A stretch of DNA of 64,000 nt, taken from Magnetospirillum sp. SS-4 (GTDB lineage Bacteria > Pseudomonadota > Alphaproteobacteria > Rhodospirillales > Magnetospirillaceae). Location: positions 1 to 64,000 of the forward strand of contig NZ_CACVCH010000013.1 in the NCBI RefSeq assembly GCF_902729425.1, read 5' to 3'. The first letter of the stretch is position 1. Each line of letters opens with the position of its first letter. The notes below the pieces were generated by a model, which saw nothing but the letters and a program-made list of their open reading frames with translations, was not told the DNA's origin and did no database searches. Position numbers and translations under genes: made by a program. This document shows, in pieces, positions 1 to 6,333 of the stretch.

Positions 1-108
1 TCGGTCACGTAGCAAAATAATACCTCGCCGAGCTTCGGCAAGCTTGTTCAGGAGGGTTTCGCTGCTCTTGACGACTTTCTCCATAGGGCTAATGTCATTC
101 ATATCCAT
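1..108 (-). CDS. hypothetical protein, N-terminal part (cut by window edge)
   Basis: An open frame of 36 codons runs from ATG at 108 off the left edge, starting MDMNDISPMEKVVKSS. A second in-frame ATG lies at 102. No strong ribosome-binding site is visible. The visible part is short, charged and helical in character, and I do not recognise a family. It sits upstream of the palindrome array that opens the recombinase operon, where islands 2 and 3 carry a 383-387-aa minus-strand gene, but the sequence does not obviously match that gene. It may be a real partial gene or chance. Confidence 0.35.
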   Translation of the reverse strand, partial: MDMNDISPMEKVVKSSETLLNKLAEARRGIILLRDR

Positions 109-236
109 GAGATGGCCCATTTAGCGTCCGCAATACCAAAGCCATAATCTTTCTGTGGCGAAAGACATTCAATCCCTATTTGTTGTGGCCGACCTCGAAT
201 TTTTGGTCCGCGTCGCTCCTGGCCACGTCGTCCATC

Positions 237-318
237 TGTAGGTTTTCCCTACACCAGCTTCCTGTCGGGAAACCCGACAACTTGCCCATGCCCATAAATA
301 GCGTCGGAAAAACCGACA
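237..318. repeat. array of three 17-bp palindromes upstream of coiled-coil/recombinase operon
   Basis: Three dyads: TGTAGGTTTTCCCTACA (237-253), TGTCGGGAAACCCGACA (263-279) and CGTCGGAAAAACCGACA (302-318). The last lies just before the ribosome-binding site of the next gene and just after a conserved CCATGCCCATAAATA stretch that may hold a -10 element. Equivalent four-palindrome arrays precede the same gene in islands 2 and 3. They are likely operators or recombination sites. Confidence 0.75.
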
Positions 319-333
319 GCAGGGAGGCGGCAA

Positions 334-537
334 ATGCGGGCATGGGAATTCATGAGGGAAGATGCGACGGCCAACAGCTTCGCCGACAATCTGAAACGAC
401 AGGCCGACGCCAAGGCCGATCAGGCCAAGAAGCTCAAGCAAGCGGCTTCCGTGCAAAAGAAGCGCGAACAGGTGAACAGCACGAGGACATCCTTGATGAA
501 GAAGCAGGGCGAATTAAGCAAGATCGCCGCCGCATGA
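334..537 (+). CDS. small coiled-coil protein upstream of minimal recombinase (island 1 copy)
   Basis: A 67-aa Lys/Ala/Gln-rich protein starting MRAWEFMRED, with an almost uninterrupted predicted helix or coiled coil (AKADQAKKLKQAASVQKKRE). The start is set by GGGAGG 7 nt upstream and by two homologues starting at the same point (11221 and 29189). Upstream in-frame extensions are not conserved. It is followed by the 188-aa recombinase in islands 1 and 2, so it may be an accessory or directionality factor; that is inference from position only. Function unknown. Confidence 0.75.
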   Translation: MRAWEFMREDATANSFADNLKRQADAKADQAKKLKQAASVQKKREQVNSTRTSLMKKQGELSKIAAA

Positions 538-634
538 GCAAAACATAAGAAAATTCGCAATTTATTATGTTTGCCGTTAACCACTTGATTATCAATGCAG
601 ATAATTGCTGTCGGCCCTACTGCGCTTTTGATCA

Positions 635-681
635 TATAATGTTTTACCTAACGGAATAACTTTTCATTAGGTAAAGCGATG
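635..681 (+). promoter_or_regulatory. -10-like box and inverted repeat over the recombinase ribosome-binding site
   Basis: TATAAT at 635-640 is followed by TTTACCTAA (643-651) and its inverted copy TTAGGTAAA (667-675), which covers the Shine-Dalgarno region directly before ATG 679. The dyad could be an operator over the transcription start or an mRNA hairpin hiding the ribosome-binding site. It is conserved in island 2. Confidence 0.6.
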
Positions 682-1245
682 AAACAGGCCAAGGTACTCA
701 GCGAAACGGAACTCAAGCGCGTGCTGTCCGTTGTCGCCAATCAGCGTCATGCAGCCCGCAACCGCGTTGCGCTCATGCTCAGCTTTTATGCTGGAATGCG
801 CGTTGGCGAGATTGCCCATTTGAAGCTCGGCGATGTGATTGACGGCGATGGCCGCGTGAAGGACCAAATCGTGCTGCTGGCCCATTACACCAAAACCGCC
901 GAGGCCAGGACGGTGTTCGTCAGCGGCAAGCTGCGCCGCGAACTGGAACGCTTCGTGTCGTGTAACACGACAACGGATCGCGCCGCGCCGTTCCTCGTGA
1001 CGCAAAAAGCCACGGCGTTCTCGGCCAACACCCTCTGCCAGCTATTCGGCCAGATTTACGAACTGGCAGGCATTGATGGAGCGAGCAGCCACAGCGGTCG
1101 GCGGTGGTTTATCACGCAGATGGCCCACAAGGGCGTTTCAGCCAAGGTCATCATGACCCTGGCTGGTCATCGTCACCTATCTACCACGCAGCGGTACATT
1201 GAAGTCAACGACCAGATGATGAAAGCTGCGGTAGAAGTTCTATAG
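679..1245 (+). CDS. minimal (188-aa) tyrosine recombinase, island 1 copy
   Basis: The single-domain protein contains only the catalytic half of the tyrosine recombinase/phage integrase fold. Visible catalytic residues are R41 (GMRVGE), K72, H138-x-x-R141 (SHSGR), H164 (AGHRH) and nucleophile Y173 (TTQRYIEV). The N-terminal core-binding and arm-binding domains of ordinary integrases are missing; the length is like FimB/FimE-type invertases. A 17-bp palindrome (956-972) is read in frame as SCNTT at residues 94-98. It is nearly identical to the island 2 copy and about two-thirds identical to the island 3 copy. It is a good candidate for the enzyme that acts on the island palindromes, though this is unproven. 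Confidence 0.92.
   Translation: MKQAKVLSETELKRVLSVVANQRHAARNRVALMLSFYAGMRVGEIAHLKLGDVIDGDGRVKDQIVLLAHYTKTAEARTVFVSGKLRRELERFVSCNTTTDRAAPFLVTQKATAFSANTLCQLFGQIYELAGIDGASSHSGRRWFITQMAHKGVSAKVIMTLAGHRHLSTTQRYIEVNDQMMKAAVEVL
956..972. repeat. 17-bp palindrome inside recombinase CDS
   Basis: TGTCGTGTAACACGACA, a perfect 8+1+8 dyad read in frame within the recombinase. The same dyad is at the equivalent codons of the other two recombinase copies (11855 and 31597). Confidence 0.9.
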
Positions 1246-1404
1246 CTGGCGAAGATTAAATGCGGTCAAATCCGACGTTTTAGAGTTGTGCGAAATTATA
1301 TTGCGGTTCATTCGCAATAATTGTTCTTTGATTACCCCCTCCCTGTTCGTGTAAGAAGATGTGACAAAACCACTCATAATGTATGGGTATTTGAGAGGGC
1401 GGGA

Positions 1405-1602
1405 ATGCTGGCAAGCAACGTGGCGGGAACCAAGGCGGCAGCAATGGCGCCGATGGTTGGAAAGACAGTGGCCGTTGGAATTGGTGCGACCGTCGGATGG
1501 GGCGTGTTGTCCATCCTGGCCGTGGCCGCTGTGGGTAGTGTCTATTTCGCGAGGAAATACGCAGGCCCGATTGATGTGCCTGTTACCGATCTTGAGGCAT
1601 AG
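1405..1602 (+). CDS. small single-span membrane protein, hypothetical
   Basis: A 65-aa protein starting MLASNVAGTK, with a long Gly/Ala/Val hydrophobic segment (about residues 18-48) that fits one transmembrane helix, then a short polar tail. The ATG has GAGGGCGGG upstream, which is why the longer upstream frame is not used. It occupies cargo slot A between the recombinase and the SpoVG-like gene. No homologue in islands 2 or 3. Family not recognised. Confidence 0.55.
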   Translation: MLASNVAGTKAAAMAPMVGKTVAVGIGATVGWGVLSILAVAAVGSVYFARKYAGPIDVPVTDLEA

Positions 1603-1629
1603 GCCGTCGCCTTTTCGCTCGGCCACGCT

Positions 1630-1926
1630 GTGCGTGACGATGATCTGGCCGAACTCGCTAAACAAATAGCTCAAGCTTGGGCACGCGGTAGCGGTCGATC
1701 TGAAATTCAGGGACAGGCGGCCGTAGCGTCAATTTTCATGACGCTCCGCGAAATCCACGATCATGGTCATCAGCAAAATGCGGTCTTCGTGGAAAAGCCC
1801 AAGTCCAAACAATCAGTCAAGCTTGTGTGCTGTCCCGATTGCGAACGGGTGATGCGCGACTATTCTGCACTCGGTCGTCACAGCAAGTTCTGCACGGCCA
1901 ATCTGCGCAATGTCCGCATAAAGTGA
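1630..1926 (+). CDS. small putative zinc-finger protein, hypothetical
   Basis: A 98-aa protein with a GTG start 27 nt after the preceding gene. The C-terminal part holds CCPDCERVMRDYSALGRHSKFC, a Cys-x2-Cys...His-x3-Cys arrangement that could bind zinc and DNA or protein. The N-terminal half is helical and polar. There is no strong Shine-Dalgarno, so coupling to the upstream gene is possible. It ends 11 nt before a 17-bp palindrome that also forms the end of the next, opposite gene. The function cannot be stated. Confidence 0.5.
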   Translation: MRDDDLAELAKQIAQAWARGSGRSEIQGQAAVASIFMTLREIHDHGHQQNAVFVEKPKSKQSVKLVCCPDCERVMRDYSALGRHSKFCTANLRNVRIK

Positions 1927-1937
1927 GCATGACAGCT

Positions 1938-1954
1938 TGTCGTGTTACACGACA
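1938..1954. repeat. 17-bp palindrome supplying stop codon of SpoVG-like gene
   Basis: TGTCGTGTTACACGACA, extended by CT/AG to 21 bp. Its central TAA (minus strand, 1945-1947) is the stop codon of the SpoVG-like gene. Confidence 0.9.
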
Positions 1955-2244
1955 AGCGCCTTCTCCACCAGCAAGCCAGCTTCCATGGCCGCTGCAATCA
2001 TAGCATCGGCCCTCGGCCCGCGAACCTCGTCGGGCAACGTGACAGCGGTCTTCCATGAACCGTCAGGCGCTCGGTAATTGGGCAGGGTGATTTCGGTCTT
2101 GCTGGCATCGGCGCGAACCTGAACGCCGTGGATGACCAAAGACACGCCGTCGAGGATCAACCCCACGTCGGCCAACGCCAGCACGCGGCCAGCATGGATG
2201 GCCGTGATCTTTTGGACGCTGATGGTGGACGTGCTGGTTTCCAT
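1945..2244 (-). CDS. SpoVG-like small protein (island 1 copy)
   Basis: A 99-aa protein with homologues in the same place in islands 2 and 3. The core shows the pattern typical of SpoVG: a strand with 'HGVQV', then 'ITLPNYRAPDGSW' (compare the 'AMPSKRTPDGEFRD' region of SpoVG), then an 'R...DAMIAAA' helix. SpoVG proteins bind DNA or RNA, so a nucleic-acid role beside the AAA+ gene is plausible. The match is by eye and moderate. The last codons GTC GTG TAA are provided by a palindrome. No clear Shine-Dalgarno precedes ATG 2244; the start follows the conserved METST beginning. Confidence 0.7.
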   Translation of the reverse strand: METSTSTISVQKITAIHAGRVLALADVGLILDGVSLVIHGVQVRADASKTEITLPNYRAPDGSWKTAVTLPDEVRGPRADAMIAAAMEAGLLVEKALVV

Positions 2245-2268
2245 GTCGGCAGCATAACATCGGTTCGC

Positions 2269-2357
2269 CGTAGGTTTAACCTACACACCGCCAAGCCCAC
2301 CAAAGAAAACGCCCCCAGGCGTTGGCCTGAGGGCGCGTGCTGTCGGAAAAACCTACA
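2269..2357. repeat. two palindromes flanking a short gap between SpoVG-like and AAA+ genes
   Basis: CGTAGGTTTAACCTACA (2269-2285) and the hybrid TGTCGGAAAAACCTACA (2341-2357, one TGTCGG arm and one CCTACA arm). In island 2 this interval contains a whole extra gene between palindromes. A GC-rich hairpin at 2310-2337 may terminate the AAA+ transcript. Confidence 0.7.
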
Positions 2358-2363
2358 GAACCT

Positions 2364-3182
2364 TTATGGCGTTGCGGCCAACGATTGGTTCGAGGTGGTG
2401 ACCGCTTGTGCTGCGACAACAGGCGGAATTGTGCTGGCCGAGTGCGCCGAAGGTGCCGAGGGCGGTGACGCAACGATGGGGGCTGCCGCAACAGGCGGTG
2501 CAACAATGGCCAAGGGCTGCGGCTGCACAGGTGCAGGGATAGCCCCACTTTGCTGAGCCTTCACAACGATGTCTTCAATCTCGCGCATCAGCTCGCGCAG
2601 ATCAAAGCAATTGGCCTTCACCACGCGCTCAAGCGCAGCCCGATTGACGTTGTGGATGCCGTACTTCTTGAGGACGCTCTCGGCATAAGGGACGTAATTC
2701 ATATAATTGACTTGGGTGAAATCGGCCTTGTAGCACCGACTTGCAATGGACGGAGCAACGTCGTCAATGTTGTTGGTAATGAAAATTGCCATACAATTCA
2801 CGCGGCAGTCAGTCAGAGCATTATTCAAAGTACCGACAGACGCTTTGGAAATTCCCCCGAATTCATCAAAAATGATGAAGGATTTTTTCTTTGAGTTCAT
2901 GCCAATCGTCCGCATGAACGTATTGGCAAGCTGCGCGATGGTCCGTGCGTCGTATTGCGCAGGATTGGCGAGCCTGACCTCCCAGGGATTGACGTCGGGG
3001 GCAATGGCCTTCGGCAGGAGGCCCGCCATCGTCGTCTTTCCCGAGCCCTTCGGCCCATACATGATGATGTGGCCAGATTTCCATCCGTTGACCAGCGCTT
3101 CGCACATGGCCGCAACACCTTCGTTCGGCATGGGGAGGTCGGACAGGTCGGTAATCGCGTTATCAAGTTCAAACTGAGACAT
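2364..3182 (-). CDS. clamp-loader-like AAA+ ATPase (island 1 copy)
   Basis: A 272-aa AAA+ protein starting MSQFELDNAI behind AGGAG. Walker A is GPKGSGKT (residues 43-50), Walker B FIIFDE (102-107), a sensor-1-like FITNN follows, then ASRC (147-150) in the position of the SRC motif of clamp-loader small subunits. The spacing resembles RFC small subunits or phage T4 gp44. The C-terminal ~60 residues are a low-complexity Pro/Ala/Val tail. It lies directly downstream of the partner gene, 79 nt apart, surely in one operon. The equivalent genes in islands 2 and 3 keep the motif positions but share little else. A role in island replication or maintenance is inferred. Confidence 0.85.
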   Translation of the reverse strand: MSQFELDNAITDLSDLPMPNEGVAAMCEALVNGWKSGHIIMYGPKGSGKTTMAGLLPKAIAPDVNPWEVRLANPAQYDARTIAQLANTFMRTIGMNSKKKSFIIFDEFGGISKASVGTLNNALTDCRVNCMAIFITNNIDDVAPSIASRCYKADFTQVNYMNYVPYAESVLKKYGIHNVNRAALERVVKANCFDLRELMREIEDIVVKAQQSGAIPAPVQPQPLAIVAPPVAAAPIVASPPSAPSAHSASTIPPVVAAQAVTTSNQSLAATP

Positions 3183-3261
3183 AAAATTTCTCCTATAAAT
3201 TGGATTGAATTGCGAAGGCGTGGGGAGCGCTGCGCGCACTCCCCTGGCCTTGCTGTTTGCC

Positions 3262-4077
3262 CTACGCGGCTTCGCGGCCAGCAGCGTCGTCGGCAGCAGC
3301 GCCACCACCGATCAGCTTGTTCACCGCATCCTCGTAGCTCATTTCCCCTTCTTCGCTGTTGAAGAAGCGCTCCTTGCGATTAACCGCGCCTTCATCAAAG
3401 CAGGAGAACTGGTTCGGGAAGATGCCGTCGGGGTCCGTCAAGCTCTTGGCGTTATCGTTCTCCTTGCCGATGGCACGGACGATGGCCTTGATCTGATCGC
3501 TGTTGGGATTTCCGACAGGGCGGTGGACCTTGATGGTGCCGTTCGCCTCAACGGTGCAAAGCATCAGGTACAGGCCGCTGCCGCTGGCGATGGTGCGAGT
3601 AGGCTCAAGCGTGGCGTATTCCCCCTGGCCGACCAGCTTGGCCAAGCCATCGGTGAACTGCTTGTCCTTTGTCGCCTGAGAGACAGGCGTCTTGCCGCGC
3701 CGCACATTTTCCACGCCGCCGCTCTTTTCCAGCCAGCTGACAAACTCAGCGGTCTTGATCCCCTCGGCTTCAGCAATACGGAGAACCTGGCCGTAATTGC
3801 TGGCACGCCAGCGGGGTTCTGCGCCGAAAACAATCTTGATCAGCTTGATTGCAGAAGGAGTAGCGCGCTCAACATGGATGCCGAGCTCGTCGGCAACCTG
3901 AGTGAGCAGCTCGCGGCTCGTTTTCGTGAGGGAAACGGTCGTATACAGGTCATAGCATTCGGCCAGAATGCCATAGAGGCGCTTGTTGCTGGCCGCGAGT
4001 TCCACACCCTCCCAGTTCTTGCGGGAGGCGATCAGGGTGGTGCAGGCGTTGGTCAGAGTGAAGATATCGTGAGACAT
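3262..4077 (-). CDS. unknown partner of AAA+ ATPase (island 1 copy)
   Basis: A 271-aa protein without a recognised domain, encoded directly upstream of the AAA+ gene in all three islands. Shared features with its homologues are an N-terminal 'W-E-x-x-ELAASNKRLY-x-ILA-x-CY' helix, a central 'LIKIVFG...YGQVLRIAEA' segment, and 'F-x-x-WLEKSGGVENVRRG'. After that the sequences diverge. The start MSHDIFT has TAGGAG upstream. Replication or partition accessory is only a guess from pairing with a clamp-loader-like ATPase. Confidence 0.8.
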   Translation of the reverse strand: MSHDIFTLTNACTTLIASRKNWEGVELAASNKRLYGILAECYDLYTTVSLTKTSRELLTQVADELGIHVERATPSAIKLIKIVFGAEPRWRASNYGQVLRIAEAEGIKTAEFVSWLEKSGGVENVRRGKTPVSQATKDKQFTDGLAKLVGQGEYATLEPTRTIASGSGLYLMLCTVEANGTIKVHRPVGNPNSDQIKAIVRAIGKENDNAKSLTDPDGIFPNQFSCFDEGAVNRKERFFNSEEGEMSYEDAVNKLIGGGAAADDAAGREAA

Positions 4078-4123
4078 AATATTTTCTCCTATATGGGGTC
4101 AGGCTTGGCGCCGATCTCGTCGG

Positions 4124-4222
4124 TCAAAATTCAGCCGTGACGATGTTCTTATTGATATTGGCTTTACGGGAAGCGCGAACGCCACGTACCAGTAATAGCC
4201 AAAATTGTATGCGATTGAGCAT
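4124..4222 (-). CDS. conserved 32-aa small ORF in the partner-gene leader
   Basis: The ATG at 4222 overlaps the region around the preceding leader stop (TGAGGATG), suggesting coupling. The peptide ends RKANINKNIVTAEF. Island 3 keeps the same C-terminal peptide at 38467 onward (RKANINKNTVTAEF) with mostly synonymous or conservative changes, pointing to translation. The stop TGA overlaps a TTG ACC GAC GAG frame, also conserved, that leads toward the partner gene. Too short to assign a function; a translated leader is the simplest reading. Confidence 0.45.
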   Translation of the reverse strand: MLNRIQFWLLLVRGVRASRKANINKNIVTAEF

Positions 4223-4224
4223 CC

Positions 4225-4245
4225 TCAGGTGGTGTCGATAGACAT
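4225..4245 (-). CDS. six-residue leader peptide with strong ribosome-binding site
   Basis: ATG with GAGGAGGA 5-12 nt upstream encodes MSIDTT and stops. Island 3 has the same arrangement encoding MPNDTS (38569-38589). In island 2 an equivalent GAGGAGGA drives the partner gene directly. Confidence 0.4.
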   Translation of the reverse strand: MSIDTT

Positions 4246-4708
4246 GATAGTCCTCCTCTCGGCAGCGCCTCGTAAAAGGCAAGGCTTGAGCGATATACAG
4301 AAATATTATTTCTGTAGCTTTGGCGAAGTCATGACACAAACGCAGAATAATTTGCGCTGATGCATGTGCTTTTATGGGAGATTTTGGAGCTATCTAAGCG
4401 CGTGTTATTCGACGCTTGTGGAGACAGCTTTGAATTCGACCATTCTGCCTCCCTTCCCCTTAGATGGTAGTGCTCATTTGATGAGATGCACCCTAACAAA
4501 TTTTTTCAGACTGGTGGTCAAGTTTTTTTTGAAATCACGAAAAATATTTTCTCCGCACCTCTTGATTTTTCCTGAAACACGCAGAAAACCGCCATTTTTA
4601 AGGGGCAAAATTTTTGCACAAGCTCCATCGAGCGATATATCAATGCGTGTTACGCAGATTAGAATCTTTACCCATTAATAGAATAGTTGTTGCGCAGAAC
4701 ATTCTGGC
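4246..4708. other. AT-rich gap without convincing gene
   Basis: The stretch is markedly AT-rich with long T and A runs. It separates the minus-strand partner operon from the plus-strand DUF6641-like gene and probably holds both promoters. A 104-codon plus-strand frame here is not conserved in the other islands and is judged spurious. Confidence 0.5.
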
Positions 4709-4750
4709 TGTCGTGTAACACGACACGGCCTTCTGTAGGTTAAACCTACA
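4709..4750. repeat. palindrome pair upstream of DUF6641-like gene
   Basis: TGTCGTGTAACACGACA (4709-4725) and TGTAGGTTAAACCTACA (4734-4750), start-to-start 25 bp. The same pair with the same spacing precedes the island 3 copy (39193 and 39218). Confidence 0.85.
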
Positions 4751-4826
4751 CCTGCCTTTCGGTTGTCCTCCTCGGCCATCAGGCCATAGCATGTTCGTCA
4801 TGTGTTCCCATTTGGAGGATATGATG

Positions 4827-5264
4827 ATGAGTGCATTGGACAAGCTGAAGCTGAGCGAAAAAACCCGACGCGCCGTTGCGGCAACGCCTGAAGGGCGTCT
4901 GCGGCACAAGCTGGTGGAGGCCATCAATCAGCAGATCGCTGCTGCGGAAGCGATGCAGAAGGGCGAAGGCTTTGAAATTCGGCGCAAGCGCTGGACGAAG
5001 GACGGCGAGGGCAACAAGACCCTGCAAGACCGAATGGTAAAATTTCGCCCCTGGTATTGGCAGGAGGCCAATGGGGCGTTCATGCTGGAAGTGCGCTACG
5101 GCAACAAGATCGTGGAGATTAAGCCGAAGAAGACGGCCATTGAGATCGGCGACGTGGCGGAACTGGTGCCCACGCTGACGCTGGTGCGCGATGCGGTGCT
5201 CGCTGGCGAACTGGACAAGCAGTTGGCCGCGATGAAGGGACGCTTCGGCAAGAAGCTCGCTTAA
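4827..5264 (+). CDS. DUF6641-like protein (island 1 copy)
   Basis: A 145-aa protein, MSALDKLKLSEKTRRAV..., with a basic Lys/Arg-rich first half, a central WYW motif (FRPWYWQEANGAFML) and an acidic/helical end (ELDKQLAAMKGRFGKKLA). I believe it belongs to the DUF6641 family known from mobile elements, but no search was possible. TTGGAGGAT precedes three consecutive in-phase ATGs; the third gives the best spacing and the MSALDK start shared by all copies. It is over 90% identical in all three islands, in contrast to the diverged AAA+ gene. Followed by a clear terminator. Confidence 0.85.
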   Translation: MSALDKLKLSEKTRRAVAATPEGRLRHKLVEAINQQIAAAEAMQKGEGFEIRRKRWTKDGEGNKTLQDRMVKFRPWYWQEANGAFMLEVRYGNKIVEIKPKKTAIEIGDVAELVPTLTLVRDAVLAGELDKQLAAMKGRFGKKLA

Positions 5265-5269
5265 ACGCC

Positions 5270-5297
5270 AAACAGCCCCGTACAAGCGGGGCTGTTT
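5270..5297 (+). terminator. rho-independent terminator after DUF6641-like gene
   Basis: Perfect stem AAACAGCCCC/GGGGCTGTTT, also conserved at 23876-23903 and 39753-39780. A conserved micro-ORF starts 2 nt after it. Confidence 0.8.
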
Positions 5298-5299
5298 CC

Positions 5300-5380
5300 A
5301 TGAGTGCCGTACTGCTGGACGCTCAAATCGGCGGCATGTACGACGCGCAAAGGGCCAAAGCGACGGCGGCCTATATATAA
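5300..5380 (+). CDS. conserved 26-aa micro-ORF after the terminator (island 1 copy)
   Basis: It encodes MSAVLLDAQIGGMYDAQRAK and six more residues. Islands 2 and 3 have the same frame with MSAVL, a variable middle, then YDAQRPAA. The variable part differs at several codons without frameshift, and the fixed parts are identical. The preceding terminator stem contains the only G-rich stretch upstream, so initiation may depend on hairpin opening. Function unknown; it may be a cis element rather than a peptide. Confidence 0.4.
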   Translation: MSAVLLDAQIGGMYDAQRAKATAAYI

Positions 5381-5388
5381 GGTGCGCC

Positions 5389-5405
5389 TGTCGTGTAACA
5401 CGACA
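5389..5405. repeat. 17-bp palindrome, left border of hemerythrin cassette
   Basis: TGTCGTGTAACACGACA, 8 nt after the micro-ORF stop. With 6029-6045 it brackets the hemerythrin gene. Confidence 0.9.
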
Positions 5406-5457
5406 CTCACTCGGCACGGCTCAGGCTCGCGGCAAACCAAGGTGCAGGCGGTAGAAC

Positions 5458-5928
5458 TCAAGCAGAAGTTGGAACCAGTATTAGCCCTTTGCTCGGAGGA
5501 ACGGCCTCGGCCGCCGCTAAAGCGGCAGCGTTTCCTCGGATAGCAACAGCCATCAAAGCATCAAATCCTGTAATATGGTCAGCAAGCCAGTTTACGACAC
5601 CCTTTATCACATCTTCACCAATGACAGCGTTTTGATCTGAGATGATTTGCTCGCGCAATTTATGGACATGAGCTTCGAAGCCGTCATGGGCGCGCTTATG
5701 AGCCTCCATTCCATTATATGCACATGCGGCCATGGCGCGTTCTTCACGGCGAAAGTGATGCTCAACGTAATCACACAGGGAATCGATCACGTATATCAGG
5801 GTTTTATGCGGAAAGTTGTACGCGCCCATAGCGTGAATATCATTGATCCACGCAACGATATTCCTGTGGTCGTCATCGATTGACGGCACACCAACTTCCA
5901 GAGCACTTTCCCAATTGATCAGAGCCAT
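5458..5928 (-). CDS. bacteriohemerythrin
   Basis: A 156-aa four-helix hemerythrin with the expected di-iron ligands: H21 (DDDHRN), H58 and E62 (HHFRREE), H77 and H81 (HKRAH), H118 and D123 (DHITGFD). Bacteriohemerythrins bind O2 reversibly and serve O2 sensing or delivery in microaerophiles. MALINWES was chosen as start (GGAGCACCGCC upstream) because it matches the family N terminus; a 13-residue longer frame exists. The gene lies alone between two identical palindromes in cargo slot B. A different hemerythrin is in slot A of island 3. Confidence 0.93.
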   Translation of the reverse strand: MALINWESALEVGVPSIDDDHRNIVAWINDIHAMGAYNFPHKTLIYVIDSLCDYVEHHFRREERAMAACAYNGMEAHKRAHDGFEAHVHKLREQIISDQNAVIGEDVIKGVVNWLADHITGFDALMAVAIRGNAAALAAAEAVPPSKGLILVPTSA

Positions 5929-6028
5929 TGGCGGTGCTCCTGCGAGGCATGCGTGGAAGAGAACCAAATTTGGATAATTTCAAATATATGTCATGCCCTG
6001 CCTTTGACCAATAGGCCAGCGTTCAACC

Positions 6029-6045
6029 TGTCGTGTAACACGACA
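6029..6045. repeat. 17-bp palindrome between hemerythrin and membrane protein
   Basis: TGTCGTGTAACACGACA, 2 nt beyond the stop of the small membrane protein gene. Confidence 0.9.
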
Positions 6046-6047
6046 GG

Positions 6048-6257
6048 TCAGGGCTTTTTGCCTTCCCGTTCGCTTGCGTCATCGCCTTTCCCTCTCTTCG
6101 ATTTATGCGGGAATAGGGCGTGATGAAAAACAAACAAGGCAATGAGTGGGATCAGCATGTAGAGCGCTTTGAAGCGTGGCTCCAGATACTCGTCGAATAG
6201 CCAACTTGTGGCGAACATCACCGACAGTGCCAGAACGATAAAGCGGACCTTCGTCAA
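6048..6257 (-). CDS. small membrane protein, two predicted helices
   Basis: A 69-aa protein with two hydrophobic segments (about residues 5-20 and 30-48) and a charged Lys/Arg/Glu tail. The start is TTG with GGAG 8 nt upstream. It lies between palindromes 6029-6045 and 6334-6350, so it looks like a one-gene cassette in slot B. Not recognised; an alternative overlapping frame exists but is less hydrophobic and lacks a ribosome-binding site. Confidence 0.5.
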   Translation of the reverse strand: MTKVRFIVLALSVMFATSWLFDEYLEPRFKALYMLIPLIALFVFHHALFPHKSKRGKGDDASEREGKKP

Positions 6258-6333
6258 TTATGCGCTCCGATGGTATCCTGCCCATCCCATCCTTGCTGCC
6301 GATCAGCTTAACATACTGCGCTGAAGGTGCGCG

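Noticed and set aside
956..972. 17-bp palindromes as transcription terminators
   Set aside because: One-base loop, no T-run, many copies inside genes or before promoters; true terminators are present separately (for example 5270-5297 and 31274-31302).
1240..1674. 144-aa minus-strand ORF
   Set aside because: Overlaps two better plus-strand genes, has no ribosome-binding site and a His/Arg/Cys-rich shadow-frame composition.
4364..4678. 104-aa plus-strand ORF in AT-rich gap
   Set aside because: Phe/Leu-rich chance frame in T-runs; absent from the same gap in islands 2 and 3.
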